Numbered from the stretch's first letter, positions 28,077-37,418 are shown. The stretch is DNA of 64,000 nucleotides from Saprospiraceae bacterium (GCA_016718205.1 JADKEB010000036.1:124001-188000), one strand, 5' to 3'. Numbers and translations are program-made. Notes: generated by a model from the letters alone, not told the origin.

Positions 28077-29429
28077 ATGAAAATTTTTTATAAAATTATT
28101 ATTACAATAACCCTGCTGCTGGCAATGGCATATTGGGCAAATGCGCAGGGCAAGACAACTATTGATCCTGCGATGAAAACAAGTACCGCGAAAATGGCAG
28201 AGTTTATGGATATGCGCTTTGGTATGTTCATTCATTGGGGTCCTGTGTCACTGCGTGGGACTGAGATTGGCTGGTCTCGCGGGCATGAAGTAGCTCAGGA
28301 AGACTACGATAATTTGTATAAGGAATTTAACCCCGTTTTGTTCAATGCTAATGCATGGGTAAAAGCGGCAAAAGATGCCGGCATGAAATATCTTACCATC
28401 ACCTCCAAGCATCACGATGGTTTTTGCCTATGGCCGTCGGCTTATACCGATTACGATATCATGTCATCGCCATACAAAAAAGATATTGTAGGGGCTTTGG
28501 CAAATGCTTGTAAAAAGCAGGGAATAAAATTCTGCATTTACTTTACCATTTTGGATTGGCACGATAAAAATTATCCTATACATAACGATGGCAAAGGTTT
28601 GTACAAAGATGGTAATATGGATGCTTTTCGCACAACCATGAAAAATCAATTGAAAGAACTGGTTACTAAATACGACCCTTACATGCTATGGTTTGATGGC
28701 GGGTGGGAAGAACCGTGGACGGATGAAATGGGTGCTGATACGTATACTTACTTAAAGGGTTTAAAGAAAGATTTAATCGTCAACAACAGGCTCGGAAAGG
28801 AGATAGCAGGAGTAGAAGGTAAAAATATAAACCACAGTAAAATGATTGGTGATTATGATACACCGGAACAACAAGTCGGAAAGTTGAATTTGGAGTTTCC
28901 ATGGGAAAGCTGTATCACCATCTGCAACCAATGGGCATGGAAACCCAATGACAAGTTGAAGTCTTCGAAAGATTGCCTGCATACACTCATTAAAACCGCT
29001 TCAGGCAATGGAAACCTGCTGTTTAACGTTGGTCCTATGCCCGACGGGCGCATAGAGCAAAGGCAAATAGACCGCTTGAAACTAATGGGTGACTGGCTGA
29101 AAAAATATGGGGAAAGTATTTATGAAACCAAGGGTGGCCCTTACACACCCAATGACACTTACAGTGCTACCCGCAAGGGCAATAAATTGTTTGTACATCT
29201 TTTTGAAACAGATAAAAAAGAAATTTTGTTGCCCCTGCTGCCGGAGGTAAAACTACTAAAGGCTTCACTGATGAATGGGGCAAATGTGCAGTTCAGGGAA
29301 ATGGATGGCCAGTATCATTTTACGTTGCCTGCCACGCTTCCAGATGCTGTGAGCAATGTATTGGTATTAGAACTTGACAAAAATTCCCAGACTATTCCCA
29401 TCATAAATACCGGAATAAATAAAAAATAA
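28077..29429 (+). CDS. Alpha-L-fucosidase, GH29
   Basis: This secreted fucosidase of 450 residues has a signal peptide (about 1-23, A-Y-W-A-N-A-Q-G). The barrel begins M-R-F-G-M-F-I-H-W-G-P. The substrate-binding K-H-H-D-G-F and the nucleophile D207 in L-W-F-D-G-G-W are present. The C-terminal beta domain is short. A retaining exo-fucosidase is expected in the periplasm or at the surface, releasing L-fucose for the downstream fuconate pathway. It lies 55 bases before the L-fuconate dehydratase gene. Confidence 0.95.
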   Translation: MKIFYKIIITITLLLAMAYWANAQGKTTIDPAMKTSTAKMAEFMDMRFGMFIHWGPVSLRGTEIGWSRGHEVAQEDYDNLYKEFNPVLFNANAWVKAAKDAGMKYLTITSKHHDGFCLWPSAYTDYDIMSSPYKKDIVGALANACKKQGIKFCIYFTILDWHDKNYPIHNDGKGLYKDGNMDAFRTTMKNQLKELVTKYDPYMLWFDGGWEEPWTDEMGADTYTYLKGLKKDLIVNNRLGKEIAGVEGKNINHSKMIGDYDTPEQQVGKLNLEFPWESCITICNQWAWKPNDKLKSSKDCLHTLIKTASGNGNLLFNVGPMPDGRIEQRQIDRLKLMGDWLKKYGESIYETKGGPYTPNDTYSATRKGNKLFVHLFETDKKEILLPLLPEVKLLKASLMNGANVQFREMDGQYHFTLPATLPDAVSNVLVLELDKNSQTIPIINTGINKK

Positions 29430-29484
29430 AGATTTGTGAAACTGATGGGAATTATTTAATAAACGAATCAAAAAAATATACACT

Positions 29485-30705
29485 TTGATATTAGGAATTG
29501 ACACGGAAGACAAACGCTTTCCATTATCAGGCGGTTCAGGAAGTGATGCTATACATCGTGACCCGATATATTCTTATGCTGTTACTAATCTGGTTGATGA
29601 TAGTGGCATTATTGGGACAGGTTTTGCCTTCACTCTGGGCGAAGGCAATGATTTGGTATGTAGCGCTGCAGCTTTTTACGCCAACCAATTAATAGGTAAA
29701 GACATTGAAGAACTCATGAGTGATTTTGGAAATACATTCAATCGGTTTTCAAACGAGCAACAGTTTCGCTGGTTGGGTCCTCACAAAGGTGTGGTGCATT
29801 TGGCTCTGGCTTCTGTTACTAATGCCTGCTATGATTTATGGGCCAAAAAAAGAGGTGTGCCGCTTTGGAAATTATTGATAGATTTATCACCGGAGCAAAT
29901 CGTAAAAACACTTGACCTTTCTTACCTTGAAGATGAATTAACGAAGGAGCAGGCTTTGCAAATTTTACAAAATATGCAACTATCGAAGCAAGATAGGATG
30001 CCGATAATTGATAAAGGCTATCCAGGCTACGATACCTCCGTTGGCTGGTTTAATTATGATGATAAAAAAGTAAGGGAGAATTGCAAAAAGGCACTGGATG
30101 AAGGCTTTACTGCGATGAAACTGAAAGTGGGTTCTGCCGACCCGCAGCGGGATATTCGCCGTGCCAACATAGTAAGAGAAGAAGCTGGAAATAATGTAAA
30201 AGTAATGCTCGACGCCAACCAGCAGTGGACCTTGCCACAGGCATTAAGTATGTGCAATGAATTACAGGCTATGAATCCTTACTGGATAGAAGAGCCTACG
30301 CACCCGGATGACGTCCTGGCGCACAAAACCCTTGCCGATGCCATAGCTCCAACAAAACTGGCCTTGGGCGAACATGTTCCCAACCGTATTGTTTTTAAAA
30401 ATTATTTACAAACGGGTTGTGCGGGATTTATTCAGGTAGATGCAGTTAGGGTTGGTGGTGTAAGCGAGTTTATTACAGTAAGTTTACTTTGTAAAAAATT
30501 TGGCATTCCTGTCGTACCGCACGTGGGAGATATGGGACAAATGCATCAGCATCTGGTATTGTTCAATCATATAGCTATGGGACATGAAGCTTTGTTTTTG
30601 GAGCATATTCCACATTTGCAAAAATATTTTGTAAATCCTGTAAATATTGAAGGCGGAGTCTATATTACCCCTCAGGAAGCCGGTAGTAGTTGTGATCTCA
30701 AATGA
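29485..30705 (+). CDS. L-fuconate dehydratase, enolase superfamily
   Basis: The enzyme converts L-fuconate to 2-keto-3-deoxy-L-fuconate in the non-phosphorylative L-fucose pathway. Mandelate-racemase-type residues are complete: K212-x-K214 (M-K-L-K-V-G), metal ligands D243, E269/E270 and E296, and H346 in V-P-H-V-G-D-M-G-Q. The start is TTG at 29485. No ATG precedes it in frame back to a stop at 29443, and the family N-terminus (R-F-P...D-A-I-H-R-D-P) falls at the expected distance. The gene follows GH29 closely, forming the core of a fucose catabolic operon. The GalNAc- and rhamnonate-type relatives lack this N-terminal pattern. Confidence 0.9.
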   Translation: MILGIDTEDKRFPLSGGSGSDAIHRDPIYSYAVTNLVDDSGIIGTGFAFTLGEGNDLVCSAAAFYANQLIGKDIEELMSDFGNTFNRFSNEQQFRWLGPHKGVVHLALASVTNACYDLWAKKRGVPLWKLLIDLSPEQIVKTLDLSYLEDELTKEQALQILQNMQLSKQDRMPIIDKGYPGYDTSVGWFNYDDKKVRENCKKALDEGFTAMKLKVGSADPQRDIRRANIVREEAGNNVKVMLDANQQWTLPQALSMCNELQAMNPYWIEEPTHPDDVLAHKTLADAIAPTKLALGEHVPNRIVFKNYLQTGCAGFIQVDAVRVGGVSEFITVSLLCKKFGIPVVPHVGDMGQMHQHLVLFNHIAMGHEALFLEHIPHLQKYFVNPVNIEGGVYITPQEAGSSCDLK

Positions 30706-30768
30706 TGATCATAAAACGCGACTGAATAAACAGGTGGATAAACTACATAATTTCTTTCTTACCGACCT

Positions 30769-30934
30769 AGTGCTATGTTAAGGTTAAATTGATGGATGAC
30801 TTATTGTATCTTTTCCATTTGCTCTTCGTTGATGAACCCCTTCCTTAGCTACGGCTAAGGTCGGGAACCATCGCCTTGATCAAAAGAAAAATCTACTTAT
30901 AATTGATCCGCCATTCAACACTTACCATAACACT
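30769..30934. mobile_element. Palindromic inverted-repeat element
   Basis: This 166-bp non-coding unit has ends AGTGCTATGTTAAG and, inverted, CTTACCATAACACT (imperfect), and a central hairpin CCTTAGC-TAC-GGCTAAGG (about 30842-30859). The whole unit folds on itself. I see no target duplication and no second copy in this window. The flanking gap (30706-30768, 30935-31040) contains nothing else I recognise. Confidence 0.5.
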
Positions 30935-31040
30935 TGCTTTTTATGCTTTTTATATTTTTTTGCTTGGTTAAGTAGTGATAATTATTATATCTTTGTTCAT
31001 CATTGAATTTTTTTACAAACATCTTTAAAATAAATGTGTC

Positions 31041-31145
31041 ATGGCAAAAAGTAAGGACGTCAAAAAGGAAGTAAAAAAGGAGGCAGCCAAAACCCCAAAA
31101 GAAAAAAGGGCAGAAAAAAAATTGAAAAAACCAAAATATGATTAA
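31041..31145 (+). CDS. Lysine-rich small protein (34 residues)
   Basis: A complete 34-codon frame starts MAKSKDVKKEVKKEAAKTPK and ends K-P-K-Y-D. About 40 percent of residues are Lys and it is alternately charged, resembling small basic, helix-forming peptides seen in Bacteroidota genomes. Its stop codon TAA is also the left target duplication of the following mobile element. Expression and role are unknown. Confidence 0.55.
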   Translation: MAKSKDVKKEVKKEAAKTPKEKRAEKKLKKPKYD

Positions 31146-31405
31146 GAGTATGTTTAAAGTTTCATCATTTGGCTCCAAGCGGTAAATTTTATTTCCTGTT
31201 GCGTTATATTTTTTGCGGTACTGCGTCAAGCTATGCTTGAGCAACCAGCTATATACGGTATTCGCTGCGAGCCGCTGTTCGCAGTTCCTTTGTTATCGAG
31301 TAAAATTTTTTACTCGATTCTCGTCAAAAGACGAGACCACTCAGTCATCTTACATAAAATTAAATTTGCTCACTTTCGCTCAAACATGAAAATTGAAACA
31401 TACTC
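31146..31405 (+). mobile_element. GAGTATG-family inverted-repeat element, long copy (copy B)
   Basis: A 260-bp non-coding element with terminal repeats GAGTATGTTTAAA and (one base changed) TTGAAACATACTC, flanked by TAA at 31143-31145 and 31406-31408. Internal hairpins include TCAAGC-TAT-GCTTGA and a stem at 31295-31318 (ATCGAGTAAA/TTTACTCGAT), plus TCTCGTC-AAAA-GACGAGA. It is colinear with copy C at 42241. The rest of the gap to 31542 is empty as far as I can see. Confidence 0.85.
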
Positions 31406-31542
31406 TAATGCCCATAAAAAGGTATAACCCATTTCCTATTCCAGACCAAAATTGCTATTAAATTTGTTCTTTTGGCAAAATGCTATAAATCCAGGTTGAA
31501 AGGATAAAGTAAGCTGTTTAAATATCCGTAAAACAAAAATCG

Positions 31543-32289
31543 ATGGGTTTGTTATTGAAAGATAAGGTAATCTTTTTGACTGGAGGTGCTGCTGGAATAG
31601 GATATGAATGTGCAAAAGTATATATTCAGGAAGGTGCCATTTTGGTGGTATTTGATAAAATAGTGGCAAAAATTGATGGCCTGTCCATGAGTTTTGTGGG
31701 TGATGTTTCTAATGCAGCAGAAGTACAAGAATCCATCCGCAATACCATAAATCAGTTCGGTAGGATAGATGCGGTACACAATAATGCCGGTATTGCCCAT
31801 CCCTCAAAGCCCATCCATGAAACCACAGAAGAAGAGTGGAATAACCTCATCAACACCAATCTGAAAAGTGTATTCCTGACCACAAAATTTGCTTTTGAAA
31901 CTCTTAAACAGAATAAGGGTACTATTCTCAATACCAGTAGTATGGTAGGTGCTATTGGGCAGGCACAACATGCTGCCTATTCGGCTACCAAAGGTGCTAT
32001 GAATGCACTTACCAAATCAATGGCCCTGGATTACGCATCTTTTGGCATCAGGGTCAATGCAGTAGCTCCGGCAGGAGTTTGGACTCCGATGCTTCGCACA
32101 TGGGCATTAGATCAACCAAATCCAACGACTATTTCTGAATATCTTGATCAGATACATCCTTTGGGTTTTTGTCCTGAAGGAGATGTCATAGCAGATGTGT
32201 GTGCTTTTTTACTTTCAGAAAAGGCCAGATTTATTACAGGTTGTATTTTGCCTGTCAGTGGTGGAGCTGAGTTAGGATATCGTAGATAA
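31543..32289 (+). CDS. SDR family oxidoreductase, probable sugar dehydrogenase of the fucose pathway
   Basis: A 248-residue classical short-chain dehydrogenase with nucleotide-binding T-G-G-A-A-G-I-G (about 14-21), N-N-A-G (about 80), catalytic Y-S-A-T-K and the P-A-G-V-W-T-P region. It lies between the L-fuconate dehydratase and a sodium-solute symporter. In the non-phosphorylative fucose pathway, SDRs act either on L-fucose or on 2-keto-3-deoxy-L-fuconate. Which of the two this is cannot be told from sequence by eye. Two inserted elements and the small Lys-rich gene separate it from the dehydratase. Confidence 0.88.
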   Translation: MGLLLKDKVIFLTGGAAGIGYECAKVYIQEGAILVVFDKIVAKIDGLSMSFVGDVSNAAEVQESIRNTINQFGRIDAVHNNAGIAHPSKPIHETTEEEWNNLINTNLKSVFLTTKFAFETLKQNKGTILNTSSMVGAIGQAQHAAYSATKGAMNALTKSMALDYASFGIRVNAVAPAGVWTPMLRTWALDQPNPTTISEYLDQIHPLGFCPEGDVIADVCAFLLSEKARFITGCILPVSGGAELGYRR

Positions 32290-32350
32290 ATATACAAAAA
32301 ATAAGAAATCTGAACAAGCATAATTTCAAAACAATTTAAACCACATCAAG

Positions 32351-34000
32351 TTGATCAGCACATTAGATTTAGGTATCAGCATAGGCTATTTTATTGCGAT
32401 TGTTGCGATAGGTATATGGTACGGTACCAGGCCAAAGGCAGTGGGAACCAGTGGGTCTAATGAATATTTTTTGGCTGGAAAATCACTTAGATGGCCGATG
32501 ATCGGTCTGGCACTTTTTGCCACCAATATATCATGTGTCCATCTTGTCAGTTTGGCACAATCAGGCTTTGATACAGGATTATTAAATGGCAATTTTGAAT
32601 GGATGGCGGCCTTTACACTTATTTTACTGGCCTTGTTTTTTGTACCTTTTTATATAAAATCCGGAGTTTCGACCCTTCCTGATTTTCTCGAAAAACGATA
32701 TAACAGAGCCTGTCGTGACTGGCTGGCCATTATTTCTGTATTTTCAGCAGTCATCATTCATATAGCTTTTTCACTACTTTCAGGAGGTATAGTACTTCAA
32801 ACACTTTTTGGGGTGGATATGTACATCAGTGTCACTATCATAGCCATCCTAACAGGACTCTACACTATCCTTGGGGGCTTACGTGCCGTAGTCATTACCG
32901 AGTCCATCCAAACCATCGTTTTACTGGCTGGTGCCATTCTCATCACTTTTTTTGCATGGCAGAAATTGGGAGGGTGGGATCCGATGGTTGAAGTATTAGA
33001 TAGTAAAAATGAGCTAAGCAAATTGTCCATGTTGCGTCCGCATGGAGATGAAAGTGGTATGCCATGGTATGCTATCTTTTTGGGCTATCCTATATTGGGT
33101 ATTTGGTATTGGTGTGCCGATCAGACTATTGTCCAGAGGGTACTTGGTGCAAAGGATGAAAACCATGCCAGAGTCGGAGCTCTTTTTTGTGGATTTATTA
33201 AAATACTGCCGGTTTTTATATTTGTGATGCCTGGATTATTTGCTTATGTACTGGCTCAGAAAGGGCTGCTTGATGTCAGTGCTGTAACATCGGTCAATGC
33301 TCAGGGTGAAGCAGTAGTCAATAGCAAGGGGATATATACGCTGATGATCACTCAGCTGGTTCCAACAGGTCTGGTGGGTATTTTGGTGGCAGCCCTCCTT
33401 TCAGGTCTCATGAGCCAGATATCAGGTGCTTTAAATTCTATATCAACGTTGGTCAGTTTTGATTTATATAAGCGCTTTAAGCCAGACATTTCAGATGCTC
33501 ACTTAGTTAGAGTAGGACGATGGTCTGCCGGTTTTGCTATTTTAGTATCTATTGGCTTACTCCCGTTGCTGAATAGTTATGAAAGTATTTTCAATGGATT
33601 GAATGATATCATCGCTCATATTGCACCTCCGATTACCTGCGTTTTTGTTTTAGGTATATTTTGGAAAAAGGCATCCGCATTGTCTGCTCAATATACTCTA
33701 TGGATTGGTTCCATATTAGGTATCCTGGTATTTGCATTCAATAAGTTAAGTCCTTCCAATCCAATGGCGAGCATTCCTTTTATGATGATGGCATTTTATC
33801 TTTTCTGCATTTGTATGATTATCCAGATAGTTTTATCATATGTTTTTGTTGTCAATCACTCAAGTGTTAGCGACACATTATACTGGAAATCATTTAAAGA
33901 GCCACTTCAAGGTGCATCATGGTCGGGCATTGGCAATTATAAGACGCTATCTCTGATATTGTTGAGCGTCATGTTTGTATTATATGTTATTTTTCAATAA
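32351..34000 (+). CDS. Sodium:solute symporter (SSS/SLC5 family)
   Basis: This is a 549-residue inner-membrane transporter of about 13-14 helices. SSS hallmarks are visible: a first helix D-L-G-I-S-I-G-Y-F-I, G-x-x-S-x-x-E/N-Y-F-L-A-G-K-S-L-R near 37-50, and A-x-L-x-S-G-L-M-S-Q-I-S-G-A-L-N-S near 350. The start is TTG at 32351. Given its position between sugar dehydrogenase and mutarotase genes, the cargo is probably L-fucose or a related deoxy sugar (inference). Confidence 0.9.
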   Translation: MISTLDLGISIGYFIAIVAIGIWYGTRPKAVGTSGSNEYFLAGKSLRWPMIGLALFATNISCVHLVSLAQSGFDTGLLNGNFEWMAAFTLILLALFFVPFYIKSGVSTLPDFLEKRYNRACRDWLAIISVFSAVIIHIAFSLLSGGIVLQTLFGVDMYISVTIIAILTGLYTILGGLRAVVITESIQTIVLLAGAILITFFAWQKLGGWDPMVEVLDSKNELSKLSMLRPHGDESGMPWYAIFLGYPILGIWYWCADQTIVQRVLGAKDENHARVGALFCGFIKILPVFIFVMPGLFAYVLAQKGLLDVSAVTSVNAQGEAVVNSKGIYTLMITQLVPTGLVGILVAALLSGLMSQISGALNSISTLVSFDLYKRFKPDISDAHLVRVGRWSAGFAILVSIGLLPLLNSYESIFNGLNDIIAHIAPPITCVFVLGIFWKKASALSAQYTLWIGSILGILVFAFNKLSPSNPMASIPFMMMAFYLFCICMIIQIVLSYVFVVNHSSVSDTLYWKSFKEPLQGASWSGIGNYKTLSLILLSVMFVLYVIFQ

Positions 34001-34081
34001 TGAGCTTTTAGCCATTAGCTATTAGACATTATCCAAAATCATCTATCGAAATCCAAAGTCATCAATCAAAATCGCAAATCA

Positions 34082-34510
34082 ATGAATTATCATTTATTTT
34101 TTCTACTATCACTCATGTTGGTTTCATCATGTAAATATCAGGGCTCAAATGCCGGTGATGTATCAAAAAAGGTACAACGATATGGTTCTGTGACAGGATT
34201 GAAGCCGGAAAAAGTAGACTATTACAAGCAATTGCATGCTAATGCGTGGCAAGGAGTATTGAACAAGATTAAGGAGTGTAATATCAGGAATTACTCCATT
34301 TATATCAAGGAAATTGATGGCAAGCCTTATTTGTTTAGCTATTTTGAGTATATTGGTTCAAATTTTGAACTGGATATGCAAAAAATGACCGTTGACACGC
34401 TCACACAAAGGTGGTGGAAAGAAACCGATCATTGTCAGCAACCTTTGCCGGATGCAGTTGCCAAAGGTGGTATTTGGTCAGACGCTGAGGAGGTATTTCA
34501 TTTGGATTGA
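34082..34510 (+). CDS. L-rhamnose/L-fucose mutarotase-like lipoprotein (DUF718)
   Basis: A 142-residue protein with a lipobox (L-V-S-S-C17) and a domain related to RhaM: Y-K-Q-L-H-A-N-A-W near 46-54, I-K-E-C-N-I-R-N-Y-S-I-Y and W-W-K-E-T-D. These enzymes interconvert anomers of 6-deoxy sugars. The lipoprotein signal suggests it acts outside the cytoplasm, before uptake by the adjacent SSS transporter. Family assignment is firm; the sugar is inferred from the neighbours. Confidence 0.85.
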   Translation: MNYHLFFLLSLMLVSSCKYQGSNAGDVSKKVQRYGSVTGLKPEKVDYYKQLHANAWQGVLNKIKECNIRNYSIYIKEIDGKPYLFSYFEYIGSNFELDMQKMTVDTLTQRWWKETDHCQQPLPDAVAKGGIWSDAEEVFHLD

Positions 34511-34688
34511 TCATATTAAATAAAAACATAATATCCATTTTGAAGGAATGATACAACACCTTATGCAGAAAATAATAATTGCTTTTCATTTTTCCGATGG
34601 CAATAGGATAGGGTACCATAATAGAAAATTTCCATCCTTTGGAATAACAGCTATCAGAGAGCTAATACGGGCAAGGAATTCTGTGAGT

Positions 34689-36207
34689 ATGATCATAATA
34701 TTTGGACTTTTTTTTTTAAATGGGCAAGAAGGAAGTAGTCAGGTATTGAAAAAAAAGGCAACCTAATATCATATTGTTTTTGGTAGATGATATGGGATGG
34801 ATGGATACATCAGTGCCTTTTGGAGACTCGATGACCACAAATAATAAAAAGTATCATGCTCCCAACATGCAAAAGCTGGCTGATGAGGGAGTCAGATTTA
34901 CAAATGCATACGTCAACCCGGTTTGTACTCCGACACGTACCAGTATATTGTGCGGACTCAGTGCTGTACGGACACATATTACAAACTGGACCAATACCCC
35001 TGCCAACCAACCTACGGACTATCCTGACAGCATTCTGCAATTCCCAGTCTGGAATATCAACGGGCTCAGCCCCACACCACACCCGAATGCCTTTCAGGCA
35101 ACGCCTTTTACCGAGATCCTTAAAAACGAAGGGTATTTTACCATTCATGTAGGTAAAGCACATTGGGGAAGCCAATCAACACCGGGATCTGATCCACTAA
35201 ATTTTGGTTTTCTGACCAATGTAGGAGGCACATCGATAGGTCACCCACAGAGTTATTACGGCAAAAATAATTTTGGCAACAAAGCGGGTTCGATTACCCA
35301 CTGGGCTATACCAGGTCTTCAGGAGTTTTACGACAAAGATATTTTCCTTACAGTGGCACTGACTCAGAAAGCCATACAACTCATGAGTGGATCTATAGTG
35401 CAACGGAAGCCATTTTTTCTTAATTTTGGTCATTATGCTATTCATACGCCCATACAGCCGGATTACCGATATTTTGAAAAGTACCTGATGAATGGATTGG
35501 ATTCTACTGAAGCTGCTTATGCTTCACTTGTCGAAGGTATGGACAAAAGCCTTGGCGATATCATGCACTTTCTAAAAAGTAAAGGTCAGGAAGATAACAC
35601 CATCATCATATTTTTGTCTGACAATGGCGGTCTTACCAACTCTTCTCGCGGAGGTACCAGAAATACACACAATCTTCCACTGAGGTCAGGCAAAGGTTCG
35701 GTGTATGAAGGTGGCATTAAGGTACCCATGATCGTTAAATGGCCCAAAATGGTCCGAAGTGGTACAAAAACCAATCACCACATGATGGCTGAAGATATTT
35801 TTCCGACTATTTTGGAAATGGCAGGTGCAAAGTTTACGGCATCAAGTATTGATGGAAAATCCTTGGTCCCGGTGCTTAAAAATCCGGCATACACGGATAC
35901 TCTCCGTAATTTGATATTTCATTATCCTCATCGCTGGACCAAAAACGAAGACGAAGGCATCGCCTGGGCAAGCGCTCTGCGCAGAGGAGATTGGAAATTG
36001 GTATATCTGATGAAAGAGCAAAAACTGGAACTGTACAATATAGCCAAAGACCAGGGAGAAAAAGTAAACTTAGCAGACAAGTACCCCAGTCAGGAGCTTA
36101 CTATGGCCAAAATAATGGGTGATGAGTTGCGAAGTAAAAATGCTCAGATGCCTATTTGGAAAAAAACAGGAAAGAAAGTAGCCTGGCCTGATCAGTTGAT
36201 AAAGTAG
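34689..36207 (+). pseudogene. S1-family sulfatase, interrupted by a frameshift in an A8 run
   Basis: A signal peptide (MIIIFGLFFLNGQEGSSQ, from ATG at 34689) is followed at 34749-34756 by eight A. After this run the frame meets TAA, while the +1 frame continues with P-N-I-I-L-F-L-V-D-D-M-G-W, the normal sulfatase N-terminus. The remaining 477 codons are intact. The formylglycine site is C-T-P-T-R, with the Cys codon at 34924-34926. The metal-binding D-D and the G-K-A-H-W-G and F-L-S-D-N-G-G segments are present. Without one A, the gene would encode 505 residues. It removes sulfate from glycans, fitting a sulfated, fucose-containing substrate. Whether the frameshift is real or an assembly error is open. 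Confidence 0.85.
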
Positions 36208-36497
36208 GTATTTCTAAAATGACCTTTATTATACTTTTTAAATTTTTTGGCTTTGTTCTTGTTAAAATATGAATATTGAATAAAACTTTGATATTTTGTT
36301 ACAAATAAAGGAAGTCAGAGCTCGAATTTTAATACTTTTTGACCTAAAGCATATATTTACAGACATTCTACTTATCATATATAGACTCTAACAAAGCCAA
36401 TTTTTTTGTACTTTTAATTGATAGTCAGTGGATGAATCGGGATAATTCACTGAAGACAAAATACCAAGAGAGTCCTTATCTATTTGCTCATTTGAGA

Positions 36498-36528
36498 TTG
36501 GTATATTCATAAAGGTATGTTATCTTTG
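36498..36528 (+). promoter_or_regulatory. Bacteroidota-type promoter
   Basis: TTG at 36498-36500, 20 bases, then TATCTTTG at 36521-36528. It faces the short frame at 36669. Between 36208 and this site there is an 11-bp inverted repeat (36247-36257 with 36390-36400) and nothing else. Confidence 0.5.
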
Positions 36529-36668
36529 TGTGATTTCGCGAAGAGCTGGGTGAGAGTTAATTTCAAGTTTAGTTCCGTGAGAGCTTGGGGCGTGTGTGCC
36601 CCGTGTGACCCGATTATGTGGCAATTTTGAAAAATATTTAAACTTATTTAAACTGGTAAAATTGAATC
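36529..36668 (+). other. Structured leader of unknown type
   Basis: The stretch after the promoter is G-rich and contains GGGGC-GTGTGT-GCCCC (near 36588-36603). GGGT and ACCC flank the whole and could close a multi-branched fold. It does not match a riboswitch class that I recognise. Confidence 0.35.
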
Positions 36669-36845
36669 ATGGTTGAAAAAAAGACCACCAGACTGAATCT
36701 TATAATTTTCTTTTTATTCGCGTTTGGATTAAATACCTATAGCCAGTCCGGGCACATTACCAATGATGAAGGGTTTGATATACAACGCCACTTCATTCTA
36801 AATTCAGAATTTCCCTTCCAACTTTCCCCTTTACTAAAAAACTAA
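36669..36845 (+). pseudogene. 58-residue stub of a secreted protein
   Basis: From ATG at 36669 a short frame encodes an export signal (L-N-L-I-I-F-F-L-F-A-F-G-L-N-T-Y-S-Q) and about 30 further residues, ending inside the last codons of the convergent HmuY-like gene. It has a promoter and leader but no domain, so it looks like the beginning of a gene that lost its body when the TonB/HmuY genes became its neighbour. A genuine small secreted peptide is the alternative. Confidence 0.35.
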
Positions 36846-37418
36846 AGTGCCATTGGGTTGGTATACATATCTCAGCGTGTATTTTATTTTGGTCGGTCTT
36901 GCAGGTGGAACTACTACTGTACCATTATCGTCAGTAGGATCGCCTTTCAGGATTTCCATCTTTGCATATTTTCCTTTTGCTGTTTTAAAGATAAACACTT
37001 TCCCGGCTTTAGGGGTAAATGATCTCGTAGTGGAGTTGTAGTCGTACCATTCATCCTTGATGGCGAGACTACCTTGAGCATCAGTTTTATAGCCTGTTGT
37101 TGGTGCGTTTTTTACATTGTCAAGAACACCATCCTGGATGATGACTCCTGCATTTCCTGGACCACTTACTCCGCTATTTACAGTAAATGTAATCAATTTA
37201 AGACCAAAATCCCAGTCTGTTGTCTGCAAAAGCGAATTGTTTACTATGGTCCCTGTCTCAAAACTGAACAAGGTAAAAGCACCCTGATCACTGGCAGATA
37301 CCAGGATTTCTTTATTTACCGTATTTAATGGCTGAACTAATTCTTCTTCCTTATCACATGCTAACATTGTGAAAACAGAAACTACAATAAACGTTTTTAA
37401 AATAATTGATTTAAACAT
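36834..37418 (-). CDS. HmuY-like lipoprotein
   Basis: A 194-residue lipoprotein (T-M-L-A-C21) of the HmuY family, with S-F-E-T-G and W-D-F-G-L-K near the middle and a K-Y-T-L-R-Y-V-Y-Q C-terminus. HmuY proteins capture heme outside the cell and hand it to a TonB receptor. Here the receptor gene is directly upstream (7-base gap), supporting this role. The original axial histidines are not identifiable, so ligand specificity is open. Confidence 0.82.
   Translation of the reverse strand: MFKSIILKTFIVVSVFTMLACDKEEELVQPLNTVNKEILVSASDQGAFTLFSFETGTIVNNSLLQTTDWDFGLKLITFTVNSGVSGPGNAGVIIQDGVLDNVKNAPTTGYKTDAQGSLAIKDEWYDYNSTTRSFTPKAGKVFIFKTAKGKYAKMEILKGDPTDDNGTVVVPPARPTKIKYTLRYVYQPNGTLVF

Noticed and set aside
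34032..34080. AATC-rich simple repeat before the mutarotase gene
   Set aside because: Irregular units, short, and no sign of function; such runs are common in AT-rich intergenic DNA.
34548..34766. A separate 72-residue protein
   Set aside because: Its last part is the signal peptide of the sulfatase; the stop is the product of the A8 frameshift, and the first 47 codons are not needed.
36247..36400. TTGGCTTTGTT/AACAAAGCCAA inverted repeat 130 bases apart
   Set aside because: No inner structure, no clear duplication and no second copy, so I do not call it an element.
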